Source: Acanthaster planci
Taxonomy: Eukaryota > Echinodermata > Asteroidea > Valvatida > Acanthasteridae
DNA: 58,661 nucleotides
NCBI RefSeq assembly: GCF_001949145.1
Contig: NW_019091430.1
Location: 231,886-290,546, forward strand
Reading direction: 5' to 3'
Shown: positions 1-12,100 of the stretch, piece by piece
Layout: every line of letters begins with the position of its first letter
How positions within the stretch are numbered: the stretch's first letter is position 1
Notes under the pieces: model-generated
Told to the model about the DNA's origin: nothing
The model's input: only the letters and a program-made list of their open reading frames with translations
The model's database searches: none
Program-made: the position numbers and the translations under genes

Positions 1-698
1 CAAGGAAGTGCCGAAATAAGACACTGTTCCACGTAAAACAGTTAGACATACACAAACTATATTACATTTTTTTGGAAACATGAGGATGGTTTATAGTTGA
101 CATAAAAATAAGAAGAATTTTCATCCTCCATGAGAAGAGGACCATCTTCAACAATAGAATTAAATAGACCACTAAAGATTAATGCGATAAGTGAAAGGAT
201 GTGATATAAGTCAATTCAGGCGAGTTAAAAATAAAAATAGAACACACCATCGAGAGGGATGTGTTTGCAATGGCTAATAAGACCTACCTTATCTCTGCAT
301 AATGAATGGCCACAGTGTGGGGGCATGAACATTATCTTGCCAAGAGTGGCTGTTGAGATCTCTGGCGCTCCTTTTTGGTAGTTCGCTTTCTTTTGTCCTG
401 TACATACATGTATATACGTGAATCTTCATAGATGCTGGTCTCGTGTGTGATCAAGGATCTCCCTGTTGAACAGTCTGCGGCAAGCTCTTCCAAGTAGACA
501 TAATGATGATTGACATATCGATATTTATTTCAGTTCAGTTTTTCTAGATGGATTATATCTCACATAGTCAGTCCGATTTAAACGTGCAACCGCAAGTGAT
601 ATTTGCTCAATTTTTTCTATATTTGAACAGTGAAGTAAGTTATTTTACAATAGGCATAAGAAGCTCCGCTGCATTAAAAAAATGATTTCTATCCCCAT
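1..698. other. No gene recognised; AT-rich upstream region
   Basis: I see no convincing coding segment in either strand here. It should hold the upstream intron or 5' part of the kinase gene, because the kinase frame has no in-frame ATG before its glycine-rich loop. I could not place an upstream exon. Confidence 0.4.
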
Positions 699-720
699 TT
701 GCTAAGGAAATTAAATTTAG

Positions 721-1673
721 GACCGAGGCCGTCACCAGAGGAGGGCCAGAGTGCGAGTAAGAAGCAGAAGTCCTCCCATGGCAGCTCCTCAGCATCGTCT
801 ACTTTGAGTAGTCCTACCTCACCCATCACTATCCCGTGTTTGGACCCATCCGACATCGAAAGCGTGTTGAATACCCAGGGTGGCCCGCTACGCCTGGGCA
901 TGGGCGACTTCGGGGAAGTGCTACTTATGCGACGAAAATCAGACGGTACCCTCATGGCAGTGAAACGACTAAAGACCTCCGGCCTGCCACAGAAAGCATA
1001 TCGAGAGATGCTTGTGGAAATCAAGGCCATGATGGCTGTCAACGGCCTGCGTGAATTCCCGAGATTCATTGGGATCATAGATGAAAGCTCTTTCGCCATG
1101 GAGTTTGTAGGAGACTTGACAACCCATGAGACAAAGAGTGTCCACACCTGTATGTTGGACAGAAGCCTCTTGACCACAGTAGACCGAGCGCGCATTTCCA
1201 TCGACATCACTCAAGGTCTCATGGCACTGCACGGGGAAGGTTGGCTGCACAATGATCTTCACAATGGCAACGCCCTGGTGTGCTCAGACCCACTTACCGG
1301 CCAAGTTACTGCAAAAATCATTGACTTGGGCAAAGCCTGTAAGATCAGCAATCCACCTCCACTAAACCAATTTTGCAAAAACGTGAAGGCTCATTACTAC
1401 AAAAATTGCCAGCAGATCGCTCCAGATATCGTTGAAGGCACCTCTAAATGCAGTGAAGCCAGTGACGTGTACAGCCTTGGAATTCTGCTGAAAGACATTG
1501 CTCTCACGAACAAAGACCTGAGGTATATCAGAAACCTAGGCAGAAGGTGCTGCCATAAGAACTCTGCCAGGCGACCAGCACTAGCAACGGTTCTTGGAGA
1601 TCTGCGGAAATTTCAGGAGAAATTGGAAGCGCAGAATATAAAAGAAGCACAGGCAACACAGAAGACAAGATAA
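721..1673 (+). CDS. Protein kinase-like protein, terminal exon (5' part missing)
   Basis: The frame is open from 699 to a TAA at 1671-1673. The open frame begins with TTG, not ATG, and the first in-frame ATG lies inside the glycine-rich loop, so the coding sequence is probably spliced in at the acceptor ending at 720 (AAATTTAG). Counting from 699, an S/T-rich linker (about residues 10-45) precedes the kinase domain. The glycine-rich loop is GMGDFGEV (67-74); the ATP lysine is in AVK (K89); the helix C glutamate is near 103-107. The catalytic loop reads HNDLHNGN (184-191), so the HRD arginine is Asn while Asp186 and Asn191 remain. The metal-binding motif is DLG (209-211) and the APE position reads APD (241-243). 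All catalytic residues are present, so an active Ser/Thr-type kinase is plausible. It resembles the HND-type kinases expanded in marine invertebrates. That assignment is family knowledge and the substrate is unknown. It could also be a retrocopy, since the whole domain sits in one exon. Confidence 0.75.
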
Positions 1674-1711
1674 TAGCAGTAGATACATAAATCTACGGAA
1701 GCAAAATAATA

Positions 1712-3584
1712 TTTTCGAGATACACGTACTATCTTACCGCGGTGAGTTAGCTAAACTAGTTCAACTCGCTACATATTAAGACTCAGCCTGAATACCACAC
1801 CCAATGATCCCGACTGCTTTTCTAATCAAGGGTCCTGTATCACTCAACGTCAACGTGACCAACACTCCCCCAGATTTCCGGGAATAGTCGAACTATACTA
1901 TTCCAAACTTATCCTGTCCATATTTAAATTCAGTTTAACGTCAACACTTTTTCTTTAATTAATGCTCCTCAAAATTGTAAAAATTATTCAAAAGATTGAA
2001 ATGAATAAAACTGGTAGCCAGAATGATTAAAGGGAGAAGAAAAAGACCATTCGGATGATATCGTTAATATTCGGGCATTTCCGGCTGCGTCTGTACCAAA
2101 TTTTGTGAACTGTCCGGGTTATATCGGTCGGAGTACTCCCCAATTACGAAGCAGAACTAGGGTTGAAAATATTGGAACATGTTTTGATAAATGGAAAGCA
2201 TTTTTCAAACTGAGCGTACTTTAAAGTGAATGCCATTTTTTAAATTTTCGTATTTTAGGAATTTAGGAAAATAAATTTTCAAAAGCAGAATGAAATTTTG
2301 AGGATTTAATAAAATTTTTTCTAGATTCGAATGAATTTTTAAAGAGTGGGTGAATTTCCATTGACGCAGTGTATTTTCTAGATTCCCAGGAGTTTTCAAA
2401 AAACGTAAATTTCTACAAAGCCAAAATTTTTCAAGATTGGAACGAATTTTTAGAGTCAAAATTTTTTTCAGATTGAAATTAAATATTTTTGAATACATTG
2501 AACATATTTTGGAAATGGGAACACTTTTTCAGCGTAAAGCAGCTAATCGGTACACGTATTTTACACAAAATCTCATGCGATCCTAAATGAGAGGGCATCC
2601 AAATTAACATAAATCCAAATTAATAACCAACCACGAATAAAAAGCAACTTGTGAAAACAATCTGGGAAACTATGCTTCACTTAAAAAAAAAATATACTTG
2701 AAGCACTCTGAGGCTTTCGTAGAATGCTGTCTTAAAAATCGAATACTCCTTACACGCGGGTTTTGGGTGCGTTCTCAATTCGGATGCTTTCTCAGATCAG
2801 ATCGTATCGTAAAATACGTAAGCCGATTCGTTGTAAAAAATGTCTAAATTTCAACAAAAATGTTCACATCATAAAGTTTTTGTTTGTTCTATTTTAAAAG
2901 AACTTCGAACTTTAAAAATTCATTCAATCCTAGAGATTACGTTGAGTATATAAAACTTCATTCACTCTTTAAAAATTCACTCGATTCGGAATCTAAAAAA
3001 GAAACGAGATCCTTAAGAGTTTGTTCGGTTTTTGAAAAATATCTACTAAACTTCTAAAATACAGGCTTTTTAAAAATGACATCACCTTAAAACACATTTA
3101 GCTTTAAAACTAAAATGCATTCAATTTAACAAAAACATGTTCCAATATTTTGACCCTAATTCTACTTTGTAGTGGAAGGCGTACTCCGACCAGTATACCA
3201 CGAATAGTTCACAAAATTGTTGGTACAGACGAGGGTGGAAATGGCCGAACATTACCGATAGCATGGTTTTTTTCTTCTTCCCTTTACTCATTTGGCTACC
3301 AATTTCATTCATTTTAATCTTTGTAACAATTTGTACAATTTTGAGGAGCATGAAAGAAAAAGCGTTGACGTTAAACTGAATTTAATATGGACAGGAAAAG
3401 TTCGACTATTTTCGGAAAGGCTGGGGGAGTGTTGGTCGCGTGGACGTTGGGTGATACAGGACCCTTGATTGGGAATCATTGGGTCTGGTATCCAAGCCGA
3501 GTCTTAATATATTGCGAGTTGAGCTAGTTTTAGCTAACTCGCCCCGGCGAGATAACTAGCAGCGGCGAGATAGTATCTCGAAAA
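1712..3584. repeat. Foldback element, about 1.9 kb, arms meeting near 2650
   Basis: Left arm 1712 to about 2600 is the inverted copy of right arm about 2700 to 3584. The outer ends match exactly over 12 bp (TTTTCGAGATAC at 1712-1723; GTATCTCGAAAA at 3573-3584). The outer arms of about 480 bp align by eye with small indels and many substitutions; the inner AT-rich halves align more loosely toward the centre. Subterminal units of the type ACTATCTCGCCGC occur at both ends, more of them on the right. No transposase frame is visible. Long arms with subterminal tandem units resemble FB/Galileo-type elements, which is an inference from structure only. An AATAAA at 2004-2009 inside it could serve the upstream kinase transcript. 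Confidence 0.75.
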
Positions 3585-6400
3585 ACGGGTTTTTTTGTTT
3601 TTTTGTTTTCTGCAAATGGCCCTTATACTCTTCCATATAAATATCTATAGTCTAAATCAATTATCGGTTGATTATTATAAAGGCCAGTTCGTGCTTTGTG
3701 CGAAAGCAAACACGAAATTGTGACGTCGGATGAAATGCTCGCGTTGAGAATTCTTAAAAGTAGAACCCGCTGCAACTTAGCGAAATATCACGGCAAATTT
3801 CTGGTGAGGTCACATATTTGCTTCGCTCTTGCATTCACCTGTAATATGAACCGGCCTCATTAGAGTTCAAATTCCCCCTCCTACGTGTTCCCATGGCAAA
3901 AGCAACAGCATCAATTCATGTGAACAATTCATGTGAGTCATGCAAGAAATAGGAGCTTTTTTCAGTGAGCGGTTTGGGAAACGTGATTGAGAGAATCTAG
4001 TTTTCTTCACAAAATTTGAATGAACAAGACCTTTACAATCCAGTACTATTATCTCGGAGATTTACAGAATCGATTGATCGGCAAAGGTCCTAAAGGCAAA
4101 TATCAACAAACTCTTCTCAATAGCTCAGAACGTGGTGAAAGGCCCACTTGCCTTAACTCTGGCCTTTACATTCGAGTCGCTCTTCACCACCTTGACATTG
4201 TTGCTATTGATTGCAAACTGCAATTAAGCTATCCTCTCACTAGGCTTGCAACTTCGTGAAGTCGATAAATTGTAATCACTGCCCCTGGGAACGTAAACAA
4301 GATAGGCATACTTGGGTTTCGACGTGGAGCTGTTAGCTATGCAGGTCCGTTTGCACATCACTTTATGACAAGTTCTTCATGAAAGCATAAAAGTCATATT
4401 ATGTGAACACAGAACTTAAGCGTCTTGACTGAACAAAAAAATAACAAAAAAGCATGTTGCTCCTCCCTAGTCCATAATTATGCAAATTAAGATTATTATT
4501 ATCCTTGTACATTCACGTCAAAGTCTAACAAATCACAACACGATTTTAAACCGTTTTCTCGTACTACGCACAGCTAATTTCGCACTATTCCGTGTTGTGT
4601 TTGCTTTTATTCACCACCAGTAATTGGCAGATTTTTTGTAAAAATCGACTCAAATCACTACATTAATGAACAGGAATGTTACTTCTTGCTGTTCCAACTT
4701 CTACTTGTGTTCTCTACAATGCATCACGCATAAATTCAAAATTGTCCATAACCAGCGATACCGTTCGAAATAAGACTGGTTCTCAACATCATTACACATC
4801 GTCCAAAGCGTTTGAAGTTACTGTAAATAAAACTTCCTTCATATTAGGATATGAATTTTAAAACATATTTAATAACAAATTTCTTTAAATTTCCTTTCTC
4901 TGATCTTGAATGATGACGATGTTTGAGGAAGAACCTTAGGTTGAGAAGATCGTCTCTTCCACAAACAGAACACTTGCATGATTCATCTTTATTTCAAATG
5001 CTGGCCTTCCAAAGTATCTGTGGATAGCAAAATCGAAGGACACACAGACGCACAAAATTCTAAATGCCCAGTCAGTTGGATGGGACTCAGGCCGACTACA
5101 AGTAAGCGTACGGTAGCAGTCAACTGGCATCGTGGTCAAAGGGTCAATCTTGATGAGGGATTTAGGCGACAAAAAATGAGTCATTTCTTCCCCTCCCTTT
5201 TTATATTAATATAGGCCCACCAAAACCAAACGCCTCCCGCGAAAAGTCATTCTGATCATGGTCGAAGTGCGTGATAAAGTTTCTTTTCATCATTTTGCGG
5301 GCATGAACGTTATCAAAGGCCAAGTATTTTATTTTAGTATTTGGGTCATTCTATACCTTTGGAGACCAATTTTCCCCATCTGTAACATTTGGCGTATGTT
5401 TTGTAAACGTTTAAAACTCATTCCTTAAGTTCCAAGATTATCCCTTGTCAAAGTATACGTCAGGTGTAACAGACGAAAAAATGTCACACGTCGGACCCAA
5501 CAGAATGACCCATCTGCACAACTGGGTTCCATTTCAAGTTGTAGTTAAAATTAGCAGATTTGGTTTAAAAAAATTCGATAGCTGTCCTGAATTTTGATTT
5601 GATCGGCTTATGATCAACAGATCAAGTCCAATTCGAAAAAAAAAAGTTCGAACGCCTCGGTCTAGCTTTTCACATCTATAATCGTGGAAAGTTAAGATAC
5701 TCCTTTCCAAATTTCACTATCTGTCAATAGTTCTCTGAGATTCTCAAATCAATTTTTAGATAAAATATTTCCAATACCTACCCATGTTTGGGCTAGGGAG
5801 ACAGACGCCGAACACATTATGTAGACATTCACCTATTTCATTTATTGTCTGTATATTTTTAAGTATTCCTCACTCCCTTAATAGTCGAAGAGATAAGAAG
5901 GACGTTAGGCAAAATCTCTACATCATATTTGACAAAAGAATCCAGGGTCACAGATACGTTTTGAAACTAGCTTTTACACCGCACACTATCACTTATCACT
6001 GCTACTTGCCTAGCAAAACGTTTTCAAGATCAATTTATGTGATTTTAACATTTATGTATTACTACTAAATATAAATTAGAACCAAGCAATGTAAAAAATA
6101 AAACAAAGAAACAAAACACAGTTCCTGCTAGTTTAATTTAGATAAAATCAGAATGAAAAAAATTGCTGCAGGGAACAAATTTTGTTCTGGACTCGAATGC
6201 CTTTAAGTTTATCTAAGTGAAGTGAAAGGTAGAAATCACATAAGTTGATAAGTACATAAGTTGATGTAATATCACTTATTATCATCACTAGATTTATAGG
6301 AAAATGTACTGTTAACTCAATTTAAAATAAGTCAAAAAAACTACAAAACACTTTTTGGTATTTACAGTCTGTACATGATTGCTTGTATATAAATACTGCG
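3585..6400. other. Intergenic, no gene recognised
   Basis: AT-rich sequence between the foldback element and the 3' end of the NWD-like gene. The short open frames lack codon structure or recognisable motifs. A possible small element at 5342-5514 has GGGTCATTCT at its left end and AGAATGACCC at its right end. Confidence 0.4.
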
Positions 6401-7623
6401 TGCCAATGTCAAAATCTGATTTCAGTTAATAGCTTTGTCGCAAAACGAAAAGGAAGACATCTTCTGATTGGATTAAAGCTACATGGACCCTTCACAGTTC
6501 TTAACCAGCTCAGGTGCATTTCAACAACAATTTCTGGCATATTCATAAAAATGTTGATGTATAAATCTTACCAAACATATACGAGGGAAGTATGTATTTA
6601 CAATCAATATTTTAACTGTATGATGGCAAAAGTATAGTGAAGGAGCTCCCAGCATCCTCAATGAATCAATGCATGATCAATTCAAGTCCATTACTACTAA
6701 TCCTTATTTCCTAATAGCCACACAACATCAATCCATTCAGGAAAAAAATAAATTTCTTCCATCAATTGCATACATATTAACCAATGCAATTTGACTGTTT
6801 TTTCTTGTTCAAAAGACAGTACTGCTGTCACAATTTAATTGATTTGAGGGTGAACACCCAAATTTAGTGAAAGGCGGCCCCTCAAAGAATACGTAGGGTG
6901 AGTAGAATAAAACTGGGTACTGGTGATTACAACAGACAGAACATGGAACTGTGACAGGTAAACTACTTGTATTTTTGCTAAACACTGATGTTCAGCATGC
7001 TTTTCTGGCCTTCACATCATAGCCTTTGGTTCTTCCTAATACATACATAATGGTGTTGTTTATATGATGTCAACACCTCCCTTAATATTCAGTCCGGAGT
7101 ACTACCACATAATGGGGGGGGGCATAGTCACCTTTCCTTGTGCCCCTACTGATACAGCAATTTTTGTCCAACTTCAATGCTGAATACTTAAAGGCTGCAA
7201 TGAATTTTACATTGGATGGATACAAACATGTTTTAGAATGTGTAGATGATGTCTGTAGTGTTCTCTTTTTCTTGCACAGCCAATCAAATGTTGCAAACAG
7301 AACTTTTCGTTGGTATCTTTTGTTCCAATGTTTAAGAAAAGCACTCCATAACATGGGAACAAACACACAATCTGTTGCTGGCTTTTAGAACAGGTCTTGT
7401 GACTGGTTAGATTGCACGAGATTTGTGATCTAATACCCTGTCTAAATAGGGTCATACTCCAGATGTTTAAATACAGTATTAATATTATTAAGTGCACACC
7501 TGGTGAAGTTAAAGGTGACAAGGCTGATAAGACTGGTGTTCCTGGCAATAATTCCACGTATAGAGAGTAAGGAAAGGATGGAATGTTAATTAGTGTTTTC
7601 CCAAGAGCTTCTTCATTGATGTG
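6401..7623 (-). other. Probable 3' UTR and downstream region of the NWD-like gene
   Basis: This lies directly downstream of the TAA stop (7624-7626) of the minus-strand gene. No coding frame continues here. I found no nearby canonical AATAAA on the minus strand; an ATTAAA-type hexamer lies near 6835, so the UTR end is not fixed by what I can see. Confidence 0.35.
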
Positions 7624-9168
7624 TTAAGTCTTTTCTGATCCTTTGGTTGAGGCAGTCTCACTTCCTTCCTCATCATGTTCATTTTCATCCTCTTCTTCAG
7701 TGGTGTCACCAGTTGTCTCTCCAAACAGTTCTTCCCCACCAACCCCAGACCCAAGATCCACTGCCTTGATGTCACGACCTCGGAGTCTCAACGTCACCAG
7801 GTCAGCACTCTCTCTCAGGCCCATCACAATGAGTTGACCACCCATGACCACTTCCACACATGTGATGCGGATGTCTGGGGTGAAGAGTGCAATCAGTGAG
7901 GCTCGGTCCAGATCCCATAGTGAGATGTCATTGGCAAAGACAACAGCTCTTGCACCATCATCAATCATGAATATCTTGCTGTCCATGGTCAACTTCATGC
8001 TGTTGTATGCCCGCAGCTTCCTCAGGGTGGACTTTCGGCGAACATCCCAAACTTTCAGGCTGCCGCCCTCTTTACCAAACAACACACGAGTGGCATTTTT
8101 GTTAATGCCAACACAGCAGACATTGGCCTCATTCTTGATGCGCTTGCGGACCTGCCCAGTTTGAAGGTCCCAAAGGGTGACATAGCTGCACTTGGCCCGA
8201 TCATCATAGTTGGCATGAGCTAGGAAGCTCCCTGTGGGTGTCAGAGCGGCGTTATAGAGGTACAGCATGGAGTTCTCATCCTCAAGGGTACATAGGTGGC
8301 TCTGGTTCTCCACATCAAAGACACACATGTGATGGGCAAAGTAGCAACAGACAATGATCCTCTCATCCTGGCTCATGATGTACTGCTCGATTGCGTTCTC
8401 CTTCTCCTTACGCAGGTCCTCCAACCGCTTCTTCTCCTCAAAGAACTCACTGTCCCGTCGTCGTTGCTTAGCCGTCATGGATTCTGAGCGTCTATCCCAA
8501 GGTGTCATCAGGGCGCTGGTGCTCCTCTTGCTGCACTTTCGCAAGACCTCCTCCTCTTCCTCTCGTCGCATTCCCCGCCACCTCTCTAGCTCCTTAAACT
8601 TGCTCTTGATGCGGAACTTGATGTGGCCTGTCACTAGACTCCATGCTATGAGATGATCACGGCTCTCTGACAATCCCAGCAGCAGCTCTCCTTCAAGGAT
8701 TCTGTACTCATGAGCTGGAGACGGGACAATGAAGACACCTGTCAGTTTCCTGTAGTATTTCTTGAGCTTCAAGTTGTACATGTAAACTGTCTGGAATACT
8801 GGCGTGGGCTTCTCACTAACAGATGACATGCCTCTGTCTGCCAGAATCACGGCCATGTGGTTGCGGATTAAGATGACATCATGCTGGTCTACCAGGCCAC
8901 GCTCAATGCGGACAGCACTTCCTGAGCATTTCCCCTTCACCACATTCCAGACACTCAGTGGGCCATTGTCGATGGCTTTGGCTACCACATATCTGGGGTT
9001 ATTGATCATTGGAACGAGGATTGACACTCCCTCACGTTTCTTGCTCTTGGAATCAGTGCCCTCTCGGTCATTGACCCTTTTGCTAATGTTCCAAATGCGT
9101 AGTGCCTTGTCTTGTCTGGAAGCACTAAGGCAGAAGTTGAGGTCAATGCAAGCTCCCATGGTGGACAT
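7624..9168 (-). CDS. NWD-like gene, last exon: C-terminal WD40 repeats, charged insertion, acidic tail
   Basis: Acceptor CTTGACAG ends at 9169; the exon opens with ATG in phase 0 and ends with TAA at 7624-7626 (514 codons, residues 1665-2178). WD-type strands ending in RIWN, SVWN, IAWS, VFDV, TLWD, KVWD and SLWD mark about seven blades. Between the third and fourth lies a run of Lys/Arg/Glu (exon residues about 190-265, including [10 protein letters not shown] and [12 protein letters not shown]) that looks like a coiled-coil insertion. The last 35 residues are rich in Asp, Glu, Ser and Thr. Confidence 0.9.
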   Translation of the reverse strand: MSTMGACIDLNFCLSASRQDKALRIWNISKRVNDREGTDSKSKKREGVSILVPMINNPRYVVAKAIDNGPLSVWNVVKGKCSGSAVRIERGLVDQHDVILIRNHMAVILADRGMSSVSEKPTPVFQTVYMYNLKLKKYYRKLTGVFIVPSPAHEYRILEGELLLGLSESRDHLIAWSLVTGHIKFRIKSKFKELERWRGMRREEEEEVLRKCSKRSTSALMTPWDRRSESMTAKQRRRDSEFFEEKKRLEDLRKEKENAIEQYIMSQDERIIVCCYFAHHMCVFDVENQSHLCTLEDENSMLYLYNAALTPTGSFLAHANYDDRAKCSYVTLWDLQTGQVRKRIKNEANVCCVGINKNATRVLFGKEGGSLKVWDVRRKSTLRKLRAYNSMKLTMDSKIFMIDDGARAVVFANDISLWDLDRASLIALFTPDIRITCVEVVMGGQLIVMGLRESADLVTLRLRGRDIKAVDLGSGVGGEELFGETTGDTTEEEDENEHDEEGSETASTKGSEKT

Positions 9169-12100
9169 CTGTCAAGGAGAGATTACATTGAAAACTCACT
9201 TTAGCTTTGAAAATGTACACAAAGGAAATTGCAGTCAATAATGTTTTGTCACATCTCTGTATTGAGGGTGGCAAAAGAATCTTTGAACATTTGTGATAGC
9301 GGTCCATGCATTTGTGATAGCAGTCCTGTGCACTGAAGGGTATTGTGCACGCAAATATACAACAGTGGCTGATGCGATGTGTAACAATGAGTTTGAGACA
9401 CGGTTACGTTGTCCTGTCATGTGATCATTATGGGTCAACGACAAAAAGAAAAATGCAAGACAGCAAATATATATACACTTATATATACATATTGCAATGC
9501 ACTGCAATGTGTTATTGTTTTACCCCGATTCAAGTCCGTCACAGAGAATACCTCCCCAAATTGTTGGTTTTTTTCTGTTAAGCTGTCATTTTGGAGAAAC
9601 AACAAAAGAAGACTACTTCAAACAATAGGTCTAAATATGTATTTGGAAAGTTGCCATTAGAAGCATGCTTAAGTGTGCCCATGACTCACACACTCTTACC
9701 ATAAACATAATTTGTTGGTTCAGTGTATGACATTGCATAGCTATGTTCAGCTGATCATGAGAATGTATTCCAAATGCTGAATTTATAGGCAATGTGAAAC
9801 AGGACTAAGCAACTTTTCATCTGAAATCAAAATCCTAGCATATCATTTTTGTCATAATATACAGTATTCACTTAGCTGAAATGTCATCAGGTTTGTTCTT
9901 AGGTGCCTTTCTTTACATTTTGCATAGTTTTGTTGCCCCAAAGGAACATAATGTACACATAACAAATAATGGACTGTGCCTTTCAAATTCGTTTCTGACT
10001 TCGACTCTCATTACCCTCAACAGATGTCAAAACTGTGACAAATAAGACAACGACTTGCTTACAAGTTTCACTCAAATTTAAATGGCTTTAAATACATTAA
10101 CCCTCCTATAATTTTCCTTGTGTAGAATACTTTAGAGGAAGGTTTAATACAGAGGGAGCACTGATAATATTGGGTCATGTCCAAATCCAGGATTTTAAAG
10201 ATATGGCTTCAGCTTTTAATGTACTACAGATAACAGGTGCAGACAAAGACACAATGTCCATTTCAAATATGGCCTTATTTTGAGAGAGAGAGACTAGTAC
10301 CTGTGCATGTTTGGCCAAATGTTTGTGGTCTTCAGTCTCTAAGTTCCAGACTGATATGTGACTGGTGTTGGACTGGGCCGATGGGCACAGGCAGAGGGCA
10401 TGAGAGCCCATCTTGTTGACGTGCAGCTCACTGATCACATCATGAGTGCAACCTAGGAATGAGAGAGTACATAAAAGCATTTCATTTCTTTCATTCATTA
10501 TGTCGTCACATAAAAAAACATGAAATTGGTTTCCTGTGTGCATTATACTGTTACATAAAGTTATACACATAGTAAAATAGCATAAGAAAATGAATTGCCA
10601 TTAACTTAATACAACAAATATAAAACGACATTTATAAAAGCAAAGGCACAAATATTCAGAATCCAGGGTTTTTTGGAGGCTGCAATATCACAAAATCTAG
10701 AAGAAATGGCTCTGGCTACAAGCTGGCGCCATTCACAGCAAAGTAATTTAAGAGCAGGCAAACCTTTCATGTTAGAAAGGACTCTAGACTGCGAAAAAGC
10801 CCTGCACTTCACGCAAACACAGCCCGACGTTTGCAATTATAATGTCAAGTATTTTATGTTGTTCAAAACATTATAACTGCTGTTGCATCTCTCAGAAATC
10901 AATAAAAGAAACCAAATAAATCTGATTGCAAAATTAATTGAAAAAGTTTAAATTAAAACAAACCCGCAAATCATAGTCACACCGTCTTGTATATTATATT
11001 TTCAGACAGCAGGATGAGGTTAGGAGTACAGTTTGAGGTGTGGACGAATTCTTAAAAAGTGCTTTTTACTAAATGCTTCTTTAAAGTGAGTGGAACAAAG
11101 TAATTCGATAGAGTTGCTTATGTTCAAAGATGATAATTTCATTATCTGGTGTCATAATCTGAGAAGGAAATGATTAGAAATAGACACCAGAAACTGGATG
11201 TTTCAACGGAACACATATTCAAAACTGAAATAGATTGTATCAAAAACAGTTGATAATGACAGCAATAGCTTATGCAAACAGTTAAACCCACACCCCAGAG
11301 AAACACAAATACACAAAGAATTTTATGCCGTATGTACAAACTTTTCCTTGTTCCATGTACAAGTGTATTTTCTCATAATGCAAATTCTATTTCTGGCTGT
11401 TAGAACCCCTAGAACTTTGGACTATTTCTTTAACTGCTGGGGTTCAGATAATCAGGTAAAGCTTTAACCCCAGAATCAGAAGGGATACCTTTGACGGCTC
11501 GCTCATACTTCCCCATCTTGATATCAAATAGCTCCAGATGATGAATCTCAGACAGCTTCATATACAGGTAACGACATACAACAATGTAATAGTCCTTTGA
11601 TATACCCAGAGCTGTGATGGACGCCGATTGGCTGGGGGGCTTTAGCTCATGTAACTGAAAGAACAAGGAATGCAATGACTCAGAGACTGCAAGTGACACA
11701 CATAGCAGAGTTGACAGAAGTGGCTGGATATCAGAATTCTAAGGGAGTCTGTCACAAATCCAGTCTCAAGACGTGTCTAGAGTCACAAGATTTACAGTGA
11801 CAAAAATATTTTGTGCAATAATACATTTTATGAGCTTGAGACTGTCTTTAGAGTGGATGACATGTGATGGGCTTGCAGGACTTGAGAGAATATGTGATGA
11901 TTTTTTATAGTACTCATAGATATGCAGGAAAATGTTTACAATAGCTGGAATCTGTTAAATTTGGAATTTAGGCACAACTTTGATTAGCTCAATTTAAATT
12001 AAACATTTTCAATGTAGATTTGAGATCTTTAAATACTAAATGGAGTAGAGAAAGGTTTCAATCCTGAGAGCACATATACGCATTAACAGTCCCCTGAAAT

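Noticed and set aside
5342-5514. Possible small element with GGGTCATTCT/AGAATGACCC ends
   Set aside because: Only about 10 bases of inverted ends and no second copy seen. Too weak to call.
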